Below are positions 1-8,469 of a DNA stretch of 64,000 bases, piece after piece. The translations under genes and the position numbers were made by a program. The first letter of the stretch is position 1. Each line of letters starts with the position of its first letter. The notes under the pieces are model-generated. The model ran no database searches. It was not told where the DNA came from and was given only the letters and a program-made list of their open reading frames with translations. The stretch is taken from assembly GCF_010727945.1 (NCBI RefSeq), contig NZ_AP022569.1, positions 1,364,001-1,428,000 of the forward strand, written 5' to 3'. The stretch comes from Mycobacterium cookii. Its GTDB lineage: Bacteria > Actinomycetota > Actinomycetes > Mycobacteriales > Mycobacteriaceae.

Positions 1-56
1 GGCGGCTCGCGCGTCAGTTCAGTCTTGCGCGCAAAATCTATTGCGCCGCAATGTCT

Positions 57-593
57 TCAGAGCCAGCCGGTACGGGCGGCGGCGACCTGCTCGGCGGGGG
101 CAGGGGCCAGATCGCCATCTCGCACGCCGTCGAGCATCCGCTTGACCGCCGCGACGATCTCTGGGGCTGCCGCAGCGAGTCCCGCCTTGTCGGCCTCGGG
201 GACCTCGTCCGCATTCACCCCGGCTCGGGTCAGCACCGCCGCGGGGTCGGCCAGCTCACCGGCGAGCCAGGAGACCGGGTCGGCGGACAGCTCCGGGACG
301 AAGTTGCGGTGGCTGGGCTCCCAACCCTTGAACCTGGGATGGTGATGGGCCCGATCCAGCGTGCCGGCCGGACTCTCGGTCGATCCGAACAGGTCCACCC
401 GCCACACCGGGCGACCAAAGTTGATCGGGACGCCGGCATAGATCGAACCCGCGGGCGCGCCGCGCTCGACAACGCGCAGTTCGAGTCGGACTCCACGTTC
501 CGGAGTCTCCTGGCCTTCGAGCGGGTCCGGGTCGACGAAAAACATGTCGCCGACCACCACACCCAGGGATTCGAATCCGAACGCTGCGAGCAT
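57..593 (-). CDS. conserved hypothetical protein
   Basis: A 178-residue soluble protein of unknown function. No signal peptide, membrane segment or catalytic motif is visible. The N-terminal half is acidic and beta-rich in appearance (GVVVGDMFFVDPDP, then a GRPVWRVDLFG strand). A histidine cluster RAHHHPRF follows near residue 83, and the C-terminal half is alanine-rich and probably helical. The start at 593 is preceded by GGAGA about eight bases upstream. It is codirectional with the catalase gene upstream, 72 bases away. I do not recognise a named family and assign no role. Confidence 0.75.
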   Translation of the reverse strand: MLAAFGFESLGVVVGDMFFVDPDPLEGQETPERGVRLELRVVERGAPAGSIYAGVPINFGRPVWRVDLFGSTESPAGTLDRAHHHPRFKGWEPSHRNFVPELSADPVSWLAGELADPAAVLTRAGVNADEVPEADKAGLAAAAPEIVAAVKRMLDGVRDGDLAPAPAEQVAAARTGWL

Positions 594-665
594 CGCAAAT
601 CTCTCCTCACGCCCGTGGCATTTCCTTGAAGTCTATGCGCCGACGAGCGTGAGGAGAGCGAAGCC

Positions 666-2117
666 TCAGCTCGACGCGCTTGACCGGAACTCTTCCTCGA
701 TCTTCTTGCCGAGATCCGAATCGACATTGCGCCAGTATTCGAAGGCCCGCGACAGTACAGGCTCCTTGACGCCCTTGGACAGGTGCCCAACGACGTTGTG
801 CACCAGCCGATCTCGTGCGTCATCGTCTAGTACCTCGCGCACCAAGGTACCGGCCTGACCCCAGTCGTCGTCCTCTGCGCGCAATGTGTAGGCGGCGCGG
901 ATCATCTCGCCGTCAGCCTGCCAGCGCACCTCGGCGGCACGTGCCGGGTCGGCGTGCGGGCCGCCGTAGGAGTTCGGCGCGTACACCGGATCGGTGACGT
1001 TCTTGATCCGCATCGCCCCGTCCTTGGAGTAGCTGTTGACCTCCACGTGCGGCGAGTTGACCGGGATCTGCTTGTAGTTGGTACCCAGCCTGGCGCGGTG
1101 CGCGTCGGCATAGGAGAAACCGCGGGCCAGCAGCATCTTGTCCGGACTCAGACCGGTGCCCGGGACCATGTTGTTCGGCTCGAACGCGGCCTGCTCGATC
1201 TCGGTGTGATAGTCGGTGACGTTGCGGTCCAGCGTCAGCCTGCCGACGTCGATCAGCGGATAGTCGCTGTGCGGCCACACCTTCGTCAGATCGAACGGGT
1301 TGAATCGGTAGGTCTTGGCCTCCTCGAACGGCATGATCTGCATCTTCAACGTCCAGCTCGGGAAGTTGCCGCCCTCGATGGCTTCGTAGAGGTCGCGCTG
1401 GTGGTAGTCGCCGTCCTCGCCGGCCAGCTGGTCGCCCTCGTCCTGGGTCAGGAATTCGATGCCCTGATCGCTGATGAAGTGATACTTCACCCAGAAAATC
1501 TCGTCATTCGCGTTGATCCAGCTGTAGGTGTGACTGCTGTAGCCGTTCATGTGTCGCCAGCTCTTGGGAATCCCGCGATCGCCCATCAGCCAGGTCACCT
1601 GGTGGGCCGACTCGGGTGTCAGCGTCCAGAAGTCCCACTGCATGTTGTTGTCCCGCAGATTCGTTGCCTGCATGCGCTTTTGTGAGCGGATGAAGTGCTG
1701 GAACTTCATGGGATCGCGCATGAAGAAGACCGGCGTGTTGTTGCCGACCATGTCGAAGTTGCCCTCCGACGTGTAGAACTTCAGCGAAAATCCGCGCGGA
1801 TCCCGCCAGGTGTCTGGGCTGCCGCGCTCGCCGGCGACGGTGGAGAACCGAATCAACGTGTCCGTCTTGGTGCCGGGCTGGAACACGGCGGCTCGGGTGA
1901 ACTTGCTGACGTCGCTGGTCACCTCGAAGTGGCCGAACGCGCCCCCGCCCTTGGCGTGCGGTTGGCGCTCCGGGATGCGTTCCCGGTTGAACTGGGCCAT
2001 CTGCTCGATCAGGTAGTGGTCCTGCAGCAGGATCGGGCCGTCGGGGCCGACGGTGAGCGATCGCTTGTCGCTCGGTGCCGGCGCACCCCCGTCTGTGGTG
2101 GTGAAAGGTTCGGTCAT
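666..2117 (-). CDS. katA: monofunctional haem catalase (KatA type)
   Basis: Decomposes hydrogen peroxide to water and oxygen in the cytosol. The 483-residue length fits small-subunit catalases. Visible landmarks are the distal histidine His54 in [10 protein letters not shown], the catalytic asparagine in [11 protein letters not shown] (126-127), and the proximal haem-ligand signature [10 protein letters not shown] with Arg332 and Tyr336. The N-terminal arm ([19 protein letters not shown]) is also typical. It is unrelated to the bifunctional KatG of mycobacteria. The ATG at 2117 has GGAGA just upstream. About 150 bases separate it from the divergent cupin pseudogene, which leaves room for its own promoter. 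Confidence 0.93.
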   Translation of the reverse strand: MTEPFTTTDGGAPAPSDKRSLTVGPDGPILLQDHYLIEQMAQFNRERIPERQPHAKGGGAFGHFEVTSDVSKFTRAAVFQPGTKTDTLIRFSTVAGERGSPDTWRDPRGFSLKFYTSEGNFDMVGNNTPVFFMRDPMKFQHFIRSQKRMQATNLRDNNMQWDFWTLTPESAHQVTWLMGDRGIPKSWRHMNGYSSHTYSWINANDEIFWVKYHFISDQGIEFLTQDEGDQLAGEDGDYHQRDLYEAIEGGNFPSWTLKMQIMPFEEAKTYRFNPFDLTKVWPHSDYPLIDVGRLTLDRNVTDYHTEIEQAAFEPNNMVPGTGLSPDKMLLARGFSYADAHRARLGTNYKQIPVNSPHVEVNSYSKDGAMRIKNVTDPVYAPNSYGGPHADPARAAEVRWQADGEMIRAAYTLRAEDDDWGQAGTLVREVLDDDARDRLVHNVVGHLSKGVKEPVLSRAFEYWRNVDSDLGKKIEEEFRSSASS

Positions 2118-2273
2118 GTCTGTGTCTCCTCATATTGCAGCGGCGCCGGATGGGTTACAGCGCAGCTGTCCGGTAGAGGTACCCGTAAACGGACCGGATT
2201 ATCGTGCGGTCAGCCAAGAAACAGGCCGAGTAGTCAGTCGTTGGCTCAAGAAGGCGGGTCTACGGTGGAAAGC

Positions 2274-2732
2274 ATGGCTAGCCCCGACGGTTTCCATCCC
2301 GACTTCTCCAACGATTGCTCGACGAGCGCCATTCGCAATCGTGTGCGCCACATCAAGTCATCCGAACTCGATGCGAACACGGCTCAGACCGATGGTATGC
2401 AGCGGTTCGCTGCCCTGAGCAGAACTACCGTGGGCAGCGAGAAATTGTAGATGGGTGAAACGCTGGCCGCACCGGGCAGCGTCTCAGCGAACCACCACCA
2501 CGGTGACTCGGAGACCATGATCTACATCCGCAGCGGGCATCCCGAATTCGTATTCTTTGACGGAACAAGCGAAATTCGCGTTCGGACCGAGCCGGGCGAC
2601 TACGTCTTCGTCCCTCCGCACCTGCCGCACCGAGAGGAAAATCCCGACCCGGTGACACCGGCGGAACTGGTAATCGCGCGAAGCAGCCAAGAAGCGATAG
2701 TCGTCAACCTGCCGGCTTTGTACGCGCTGTAG
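2274..2732 (+). pseudogene. cupin-domain protein interrupted by an in-frame TAG
   Basis: Read from the ATG at 2274, one frame encodes a small cupin of about 152 residues, with a single TAG at 2448-2450 in the middle. Before the stop it ends GSEKL, and directly after it begins MGETLAAPGS. The cupin metal-site histidines (NHHHGDSET) and second motif (PGDYVFVPPHLPHRE) lie after the stop. As I recall, intact relatives read SEKLWMG here, so TGG (Trp) to TAG is the simplest explanation. The ATG at 2451 could restart a 93-residue protein holding both cupin motifs, so residual function is possible. Divergent from katA, convergent with the MarR gene. Confidence 0.7.
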
Positions 2733-2735
2733 ATC

Positions 2736-3188
2736 TCACGTTGACTCCCCCGCTTCGGCAGACAGCAACGCCACCAGCGTCTCGCGTAGCTCTCCGAATC
2801 GTTTCTCGCCCAACATATCTCGCCATTTCTTCTCTATGTCGAGCGCATTGGAGCGCATGACGCGCAGTGCGTGACGGCCCCGGGGCGTGAGCTCGACGAT
2901 CCGCGCCCGGGCGTCCGACGGGTGAGGATTCCGCACGACGTAGTCGTGCCGTTCCAGTGCGGCCACCGCCTGCGCCACCGCCTGCCGGCTGACGTTGAGG
3001 CGGTCAGCCAGCTCCGATGCATGCAAGCCGCCGGCCGCCAGCGGCACCAAGGCGACTGCTTGCGCTGGCCGGATCCCGTCCAGGCCGGCGGCCGCGAATG
3101 CCGTCCGCAAGCGCGGCGCTCCCGACGCCGCCACCAGATTCAGCAGCGCCGGCACCGTCGGCTCCCACTTCGCGTCGGCACCTCCCAT
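2736..3188 (-). CDS. MarR-family transcriptional regulator
   Basis: A 150-residue winged-helix dimer-type repressor. The recognition helix region is ELADRLNVSRQAVAQAVAALERHDYVVR (about 59-86), followed by the wing NPHPSDARARIVELTPRGRHAL typical of MarR proteins. It is divergent from the lpqC-like esterase gene, and a perfect 8-3-8 palindrome lies between the two start codons (3218-3236). This suggests that the protein controls itself and the esterase gene. Its inducer is unknown. Its stop lies three bases from the end of the convergent cupin pseudogene. Confidence 0.88.
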   Translation of the reverse strand: MGGADAKWEPTVPALLNLVAASGAPRLRTAFAAAGLDGIRPAQAVALVPLAAGGLHASELADRLNVSRQAVAQAVAALERHDYVVRNPHPSDARARIVELTPRGRHALRVMRSNALDIEKKWRDMLGEKRFGELRETLVALLSAEAGEST

Positions 3189-3217
3189 GGGCCATCAGTG
3201 TGCCACTGTCGTGAATT

Positions 3218-3236
3218 TTGACAAGATACTTGTCAA
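3218..3236. promoter_or_regulatory. palindromic operator between marR-like gene and lpqC-like gene
   Basis: The sequence TTGACAAG-ATA-CTTGTCAA is a perfect inverted repeat with 8-base arms and a 3-base centre, centred between two divergent starts (3188 and 3265). Size and symmetry fit a MarR-family binding site. The arms also read TTGACA on both strands, so the operator may overlap -35 elements in both directions, although I see no good -10 box. Binding is inferred from position and symmetry. Confidence 0.7.
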
Positions 3237-3264
3237 TCTGTGTCGCGCCTGCCACGATGGCCGC

Positions 3265-4209
3265 ATGCGATCCGGACACTTTCGAGCACTCCTTGCCGTG
3301 CTCTTCGGAGCCTCGGTTGGGCTGCTCGGCGGATGCCTCGGTGGCGGCCACGCACTCGGAACACCGGGCGCGCAGTCGATCCCGGTCGGACAGTCCACCC
3401 AGACCATCGATGTCGGCGGGGTCAGCCGAACCTTCCATCTGTACCGGCCACAGGGTCTGAGCGATGGCGCGCCACTGGTGGTGATGCTGCACGGCGGCTT
3501 CGGAACCGGGACGCAGGCCGAACGCGCCTATCACTGGGACAGCGAAGCGGACGCCCGCCATTTCCTGGTCGCCTACCCCGACGGAATCATGCGCGCGTGG
3601 AATGCGGGGAGCTGCTGTGGCGAGCCGCAACGCACCAACGCCGACGACGTCGGCTTCATCACCGCGATGGTCGGCGCCATCGGGCAGGAAATCCCGATCG
3701 ATCGGGCCCGGGTCTACGCCACGGGCATGTCGAACGGGGCGATGATGGCGCTTCGATTAGGTTGTCAGACAGACACTTTCGCGGCAATCGCGCCCGTGGC
3801 GGGCACGCTGCTGACCGACTGCTCACGGGCACGGCCGACATCGGTGCTGCAGATCCACGGCACCGCCGACGACCGAGTTCCCTACCACGGCGGGCCGGGC
3901 AAGGCATTCTCCGCCGACGGGACAGCACGCGTCGACGGCCCCTCGGTGGAGTCCGTCAACGCGACCTGGCGCGGCATCGACGGGTGCGGACAACCCGACT
4001 CGACGACCACCGGCGACGTGACGACCCAGACGGCCGGCTGCGCCGACGGCCGCACCGTCGAATTGATCTCGGTGGCCGGAGCGGGCCACCAGTGGCCGGG
4101 GGGTGAACCGAGCCCGCTTGCCCAACGCCTCGGCAATATCCCGGCGCCGTCAACGGCGCTCAACGCAACCGACACCATCTGGCAGTTTTTCGCCCCGAAC
4201 CACCGGTAG
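3265..4209 (+). CDS. lpqC: LpqC-like esterase lipoprotein (PHB-depolymerase family)
   Basis: A 314-residue alpha/beta-hydrolase anchored as a lipoprotein. The signal peptide ends in a lipobox LGGC with Cys24. The fold shows VVMLHGGFG (oxyanion region), the nucleophile elbow GMSNG with Ser156, IHGTADDRVPY carrying the likely acid, and a C-terminal GAGHQWPGG with the catalytic histidine. This pattern matches the feruloyl-esterase/PHB-depolymerase-like family that includes M. tuberculosis LpqC; the natural substrate is unknown. The ATG at 3265 begins the signal peptide, so longer in-frame extensions upstream are unlikely. Probably controlled by the adjacent divergent MarR regulator. Confidence 0.85.
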   Translation: MRSGHFRALLAVLFGASVGLLGGCLGGGHALGTPGAQSIPVGQSTQTIDVGGVSRTFHLYRPQGLSDGAPLVVMLHGGFGTGTQAERAYHWDSEADARHFLVAYPDGIMRAWNAGSCCGEPQRTNADDVGFITAMVGAIGQEIPIDRARVYATGMSNGAMMALRLGCQTDTFAAIAPVAGTLLTDCSRARPTSVLQIHGTADDRVPYHGGPGKAFSADGTARVDGPSVESVNATWRGIDGCGQPDSTTTGDVTTQTAGCADGRTVELISVAGAGHQWPGGEPSPLAQRLGNIPAPSTALNATDTIWQFFAPNHR

Positions 4210-4268
4210 CAGGACGCCGCAGCTTCGGCGATTGGCGCTCGGGGTTCGGGAGCACTACTTTTCCAGAG

Positions 4269-5279
4269 GTGACCTTCTCAGCTGCTGGTGCAGTCACACG
4301 GTGGATCGTTCCCTTCCTGACATTTGTGGCCGTTGCCGGCACGGGTCTTGTCGCCGACCCTGCGGTGCGCCTGGTGGACAATGCCAACCCGTTGGCCGGC
4401 GCGCCCTTCTATGTCAACCCGACCTCGGCGGCGATGCGCGCAGCTCAGAAGGCCGATCCGCCGAGTCCTGAGTTGACCGCCGTCGCCAACACTCCGCAGG
4501 CGTACTGGATCGTCCCCGGGTCGTCGGCCGCGACGGTGGCGAAGTACACCGGCGACGCGCAGGCCGCCGGTGCCATCCCGGTTCTGACGATCTACGGAAT
4601 CCCGCACCGCGACTGCGGCAGCTTTGCGGCGGGCGGCATGGGATCGGGCGACGCCTACCGCGGGTGGATCGACGGCATCGCATCCCAGATCGGCGCTTCC
4701 CGGGCAGCGGTCATCGTCGAACCCGACGCGCTCGCGATGGCCGACTGCTTGTCCGGTGACCAGCGCCAGGAACGCTACGACTTGATTCGCTACGCCGTCG
4801 ACACGCTGACGCGCAATCCAGCGACCGCCGTGTACGTCGATGGTGGTCACATCCGCTGGCACAGCGCCGAGGACATGGCCGACAGGCTCAACAAGGCCGG
4901 CGTCGGCCACGCGCGGGGTTTCAGCCTGAACGTTGCGAACTTCTACACCACCGAGGACGAAATCGGGTACGGCGAAGCGATTTCTGCGCACACCAACGGT
5001 TCGCACTACGTCATCGACACATCGCGCAATGGCGCCGGACCGGCGCCCGCGTCCAGGCTCGACTGGTGCAACCCGAGCGGCCGAGCCCTGGGCACTCCGC
5101 CTACCACGGCGACCGCGGGCGCGCACGCAGACGCCTATCTGTGGATCAAGCGTCCTGGTGAGTCCGACGGATCGTGCGACAAAGGTGATCCGCCGGCCGG
5201 GACCTTCGTGAATCAGTACGTGATCGACCTGGCCCACAATGGGGGCCCTGTCGATCTGGCGCGCAGCACGGGCCATTAG
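4269..5279 (+). CDS. celA1: glycoside hydrolase family 6 cellulase-like protein
   Basis: A 336-residue secreted or membrane-anchored GH6 enzyme (endo-1,4-beta-glucanase type). A hydrophobic N-terminal segment (about 10-29) serves as signal or anchor. GH6 landmarks are YGIPHRDCG (109-117) with Asp116 and VIVEPDALA with Asp153 as proton donor, followed by YVDGGHIRW and the terminal VNQYVIDLAHNGG. There is no carbohydrate-binding module. It resembles the mycobacterial CelA1 family; cellulose or an envelope beta-glucan could be the substrate. The GTG at 4269 begins the hydrophobic segment. The methyltransferase gene follows after nine bases and may be cotranscribed. Confidence 0.86.
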   Translation: MTFSAAGAVTRWIVPFLTFVAVAGTGLVADPAVRLVDNANPLAGAPFYVNPTSAAMRAAQKADPPSPELTAVANTPQAYWIVPGSSAATVAKYTGDAQAAGAIPVLTIYGIPHRDCGSFAAGGMGSGDAYRGWIDGIASQIGASRAAVIVEPDALAMADCLSGDQRQERYDLIRYAVDTLTRNPATAVYVDGGHIRWHSAEDMADRLNKAGVGHARGFSLNVANFYTTEDEIGYGEAISAHTNGSHYVIDTSRNGAGPAPASRLDWCNPSGRALGTPPTTATAGAHADAYLWIKRPGESDGSCDKGDPPAGTFVNQYVIDLAHNGGPVDLARSTGH

Positions 5280-5288
5280 TTTGCCTCG

Positions 5289-6125
5289 ATGAACCACGCG
5301 CCCGACGACAAGATCGATGCCAGCATCCTGACCGGCGTCTCCGAAACGGCTCTGATGACGCTGAACGGCCGGGCCCATCAGGCAAGCCTGCCGGACGCGA
5401 TCATCGATGACCCGATGGCGATCAGGCTCGTCGACTCCATCAACTTTGACTTCGACAAGTTCGGCCGCAAAGGCCAAGAGATGGCAGTGCGCTCACTGGC
5501 TTATGATCGGTGCGCGATCGAATATCTGACCAAGCATCCACAGGCCACCGTCGTCGCGCTGGCGGAAGGCCTGCAGACCAGCTTCTGGCGGCTGAGCAGC
5601 GCGCTGCCCGATGCTCAATTCCGTTGGTTGTCAATCGACTTGCCCCCCATCATCGAATTGCGCCAGCAACTGCTGCCGTCATCGCCGCAGATCACCTACC
5701 TCGCGCAGTCCGCGCTGGACCGCAGCTGGATGGATGCGGTGGACAGCAGCAATGGTGTGTTCATCACCGCTGAGGGCCTGATGATGTATCTGCAGCCCGA
5801 CGACGCGATGGAACTGATCACCCAGTGCGCCAAGCGGTTTCCGGGTGGACAGATGATCTTCGACCTGCCGCCGGTGCTCGTCAAGAAGCTCGCGCCGAAA
5901 GGCATGCGGGCAACGCGTCGGTACCGCGTTCCACCGATGCCGTTCAGCCTCCGGTTGTCTCAACTGGCGGACCTGGTGCACACCGTGCCCGGCATACGGG
6001 CGGTGCATGACCTGCCGATGCCGAAAGGCCGAGGTTTGTTCTTCGGCACGATATTTCCGGCCTTCTGGCAGCTGCCGGTGATCAAGCAGTTCCGCGGTGC
6101 CTACACCTTGCTGGAATTCGGCTGA
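5289..6125 (+). CDS. LCM-family class I SAM-dependent methyltransferase
   Basis: A 278-residue methyltransferase of the leucine carboxyl methyltransferase/Tcm-like family, which is expanded in mycobacteria. Typical features are the N-terminal helical segment with LNGRAHQASLPDAIIDDP, the SAM-binding strand VVALAEGLQTSFWRL (in place of the usual glycine-rich G-x-D-x-R loop), the acidic strand end WLSIDLPPIIELR, and FITAEGLMMYLQP. The altered glycine loop (AEGLQTSFWR) occurs in one subgroup of the family. The methyl acceptor is unknown. It lies nine bases after the GH6 gene. Confidence 0.85.
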   Translation: MNHAPDDKIDASILTGVSETALMTLNGRAHQASLPDAIIDDPMAIRLVDSINFDFDKFGRKGQEMAVRSLAYDRCAIEYLTKHPQATVVALAEGLQTSFWRLSSALPDAQFRWLSIDLPPIIELRQQLLPSSPQITYLAQSALDRSWMDAVDSSNGVFITAEGLMMYLQPDDAMELITQCAKRFPGGQMIFDLPPVLVKKLAPKGMRATRRYRVPPMPFSLRLSQLADLVHTVPGIRAVHDLPMPKGRGLFFGTIFPAFWQLPVIKQFRGAYTLLEFG

Positions 6126-6144
6126 CCCTCCGACTCAGCCGGCG

Positions 6145-7581
6145 TCAGGGCAGCACCGTGTGCATCAACATCACGCTGTACGCCGACCACAGGGACAACG
6201 TGAAGTAGAGGTCTCTGCCCGATGACCAGGGGTGGATGAACGGCGCATAGATTCCGCCCGGGATCTGGGTCGACGTGACCAGCACTTGCGCAGCGCTCCA
6301 TGGTCCCTGCGGCGCCGGAGCCGTCCTGATGACGACGTTGTTGGAACCGTTGCAGTACAGCACCACGTACTTCTGGAGATACGGGTTGTACTGGGCCGAC
6401 ATTTCGCTGACCGGCGCCGGGATCACCGCCGAGGCGGCCCACGGCTTGTTGCGTACCCATGATCCGTTGCTGAAGAAGGGTTTGTTCCAGTACTCGTACT
6501 GAGTCAGGTCCAGCACCGAACCCTCGGGCACTCGCGCGACATACGCCGCACCACCGCGGCCGGACGGGGTTCCGAACGAATAGACGTAACCGTCGCCGGG
6601 CCGCATGAACGCCCCCTGCTGGAAATTCTGGTTCCCCGAGACGAACGGTGCTCCCGGTACGCGGCCCCACCCGGCCGGACGAATCGTCGCGGGGTCGACG
6701 GCCCAGTTTTGGCCATTGTCAGTGGACGCCGCGATTGCCGAGAAGTTCGTCGTCCACCGGCCGGGATTGCCCCATTGCTTGACGGACATGAAGTTGACGT
6801 ATTGGGTCGTCCCGACGGCGATTCCGGCGGTTGGAATGACGGACGGCTCGCTTGCCACCAGGTTGAGACTGTCGATGATCTCCTTGGAGAAACTCGGTTG
6901 ATTCTCCGGTGAGCCGGAGTTCTGGTCGCCGATCACGCCGTCCGGCACAGCGATTCCGTCCGCGAGCGAGCGGTCCGAGCTGCGGAACAAGGTGTTCCTC
7001 CGCCATTGCTGGCCCGGGACGCTGCAATCGCCGTAGGTGTCCCCGAATGCGAGGAGCACCTGGTCGTTGCTGGGATTACCGTTGTCCCAGACGATTCCGA
7101 GGTCGGCGCCGGAGATGCCGAACCGTTGGTAGGTGTTGTTCGGGCTTGCGGGTCCGTCCAACCAGCCGGCGATCGATGTGGTCGGCGTGGCCACCGCGGC
7201 AGCAGGGGCCGGAGCCGTATTCGGATTCTGCTGCATGGCATTCGGGCCCGGTTGATTGCCCATGTCGGGCGGATTGGGCCACGGTATGACCCCCGCCTGG
7301 TCTTGTATCGGCGCCGAGTTGAGCGAACCCGGATTAGGCGACAGCGGACCCAGCCTCGGCAACGGGGCCGCGTCGTCCGCATCAGCCGGCTTGCGCCCTA
7401 TCGGTAGGTGATCGACCGACCGCGGGAAGGGCAGGGTCGGCACGACGCTGGCTCCCGGCGCAGGAGTTGTTTGCGCGCACGGTGCGGCGGTCGCACGTGG
7501 TGCCACGCCCACCGGAGCGATCAGTCCGATGGCCACCGCCGACGCCGCCGATACCGATGCGATTCGTCGAAGCGCCGACAT
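6145..7581 (-). CDS. secreted DUF4185 protein, possible endo-D-arabinanase (GH183)
   Basis: A 478-residue exported protein. A signal peptide covers about residues 1-33, and a long Pro/Ala-rich linker (about 35-140) precedes a C-terminal beta-propeller-like domain. That domain has repeated strands such as DQVLLAFGDTYGDCS, RNTLFRSSD, GAPFVSGNQNFQQGAF and GGIYAPFIHPWSSGRDLYFTLSLW, the pattern of DUF4185. Some DUF4185 proteins were reassigned to GH183, endo-D-arabinanases acting on mycobacterial arabinan, so envelope arabinan turnover is a reasonable inference but is unproven here. Convergent with the methyltransferase gene, about 20 bases away. Confidence 0.8.
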   Translation of the reverse strand: MSALRRIASVSAASAVAIGLIAPVGVAPRATAAPCAQTTPAPGASVVPTLPFPRSVDHLPIGRKPADADDAAPLPRLGPLSPNPGSLNSAPIQDQAGVIPWPNPPDMGNQPGPNAMQQNPNTAPAPAAAVATPTTSIAGWLDGPASPNNTYQRFGISGADLGIVWDNGNPSNDQVLLAFGDTYGDCSVPGQQWRRNTLFRSSDRSLADGIAVPDGVIGDQNSGSPENQPSFSKEIIDSLNLVASEPSVIPTAGIAVGTTQYVNFMSVKQWGNPGRWTTNFSAIAASTDNGQNWAVDPATIRPAGWGRVPGAPFVSGNQNFQQGAFMRPGDGYVYSFGTPSGRGGAAYVARVPEGSVLDLTQYEYWNKPFFSNGSWVRNKPWAASAVIPAPVSEMSAQYNPYLQKYVVLYCNGSNNVVIRTAPAPQGPWSAAQVLVTSTQIPGGIYAPFIHPWSSGRDLYFTLSLWSAYSVMLMHTVLP

Positions 7582-7724
7582 GTCGCACTCATTTCACGTC
7601 AGGGGCGTCGCCGTCGACTCCCGCAACTAGTTGACGTGACAATAGTGATTTGTGTGCACTCTGCGAAAGGTGATGCGCTAACAGGTACGCGTCCGTGACG
7701 AATTCGCAACCGACACGGCGCTGG

Positions 7725-8369
7725 TCAGCGTTGGTCAAGCCAGGATGCCAGCGACCGGCCGGCTTCCAGTACATGGCTTTCGGCGACCGAGCGAGCCCGT
7801 GCGTCGTCGTGATCGGCGATCGCCTCGATCAGTTCGTCGTGCTCATCGAGGGAGTGCTTCTCGTGTTCGGGGAAGAGGGTCAGGAAGTTGGTGGGGACCA
7901 TGCGGGCGGCCAGCGTGAGTTGGGCGAGTAGCCGTCGGGAATGGGCCGCGCGGTGAATCTCTTGGTGGAAGCGCCAATTGGCTTCGCCGATGCTGTCGTC
8001 ACCCGACCGCGCGGCGACCTCGGCGGCGAGCTCGCGTAATGAAGCGAGCTCCTGTGGAGTCGCGCGCTGCGCTGCCCAGGCAGCGGCCTGTCCGGTCAGG
8101 ACGCCCAGAATGGTGAAGCTGTCCATCACGTCGGTGGAGCTGACGCCGATAACGGTGATTCCGCTGCGCGGCGCAACATGCACGAGGCCTTCGAAGGACA
8201 GTTCCAGGAGGGCCTCACGCACCGGCGTGCGACTCGTGGCGAACTCCTCAGTGATGGCATCGAGGTCAACGCGCGTGCCGGCGGGCAGTGCTCCGGTCAA
8301 GATGCGGTCGCGCAACTCGCGCACGGCGCGTTCTCGCACGGTGCCCGAAATATTGACATCCCTTGGCAT
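7725..8369 (-). CDS. GntR-family regulator, FadR/FCD subfamily
   Basis: A 214-residue regulator with an N-terminal winged helix (LRDRILTGALPAGTRVDLDAITEEF, then SRTPVREALLELSFEGLV) and a C-terminal all-helical FCD ligand domain. The FCD metal or ligand residues sit in NWRFHQEIHRAAHS and DEHDELIEAIADHD. FCD regulators usually sense small organic acids or acyl-CoAs. I chose the ATG at 8369 because the upstream extension is unlike GntR N-termini. It is divergent from the crotonase gene at 8470 and probably controls the acyl-CoA mutase region. Confidence 0.87.
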   Translation of the reverse strand: MPRDVNISGTVRERAVRELRDRILTGALPAGTRVDLDAITEEFATSRTPVREALLELSFEGLVHVAPRSGITVIGVSSTDVMDSFTILGVLTGQAAAWAAQRATPQELASLRELAAEVAARSGDDSIGEANWRFHQEIHRAAHSRRLLAQLTLAARMVPTNFLTLFPEHEKHSLDEHDELIEAIADHDDARARSVAESHVLEAGRSLASWLDQR

Positions 8370-8469
8370 GAGGGAACGGTAGCTGGCGGACGCATGCCAC
8401 ATTTGAAATCTGATATAAACGACTCCTAGCAGGCGAAACGGCATGCGCCCACCTTGATGGAGAACGCGA

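Noticed and set aside
4278..5477. Minus-strand open frame of about 400 codons
   Set aside because: It is fully antisense to the GH6 gene and the start of the methyltransferase gene, arginine/valine-rich, without any recognisable motif. High-GC third positions create such frames.
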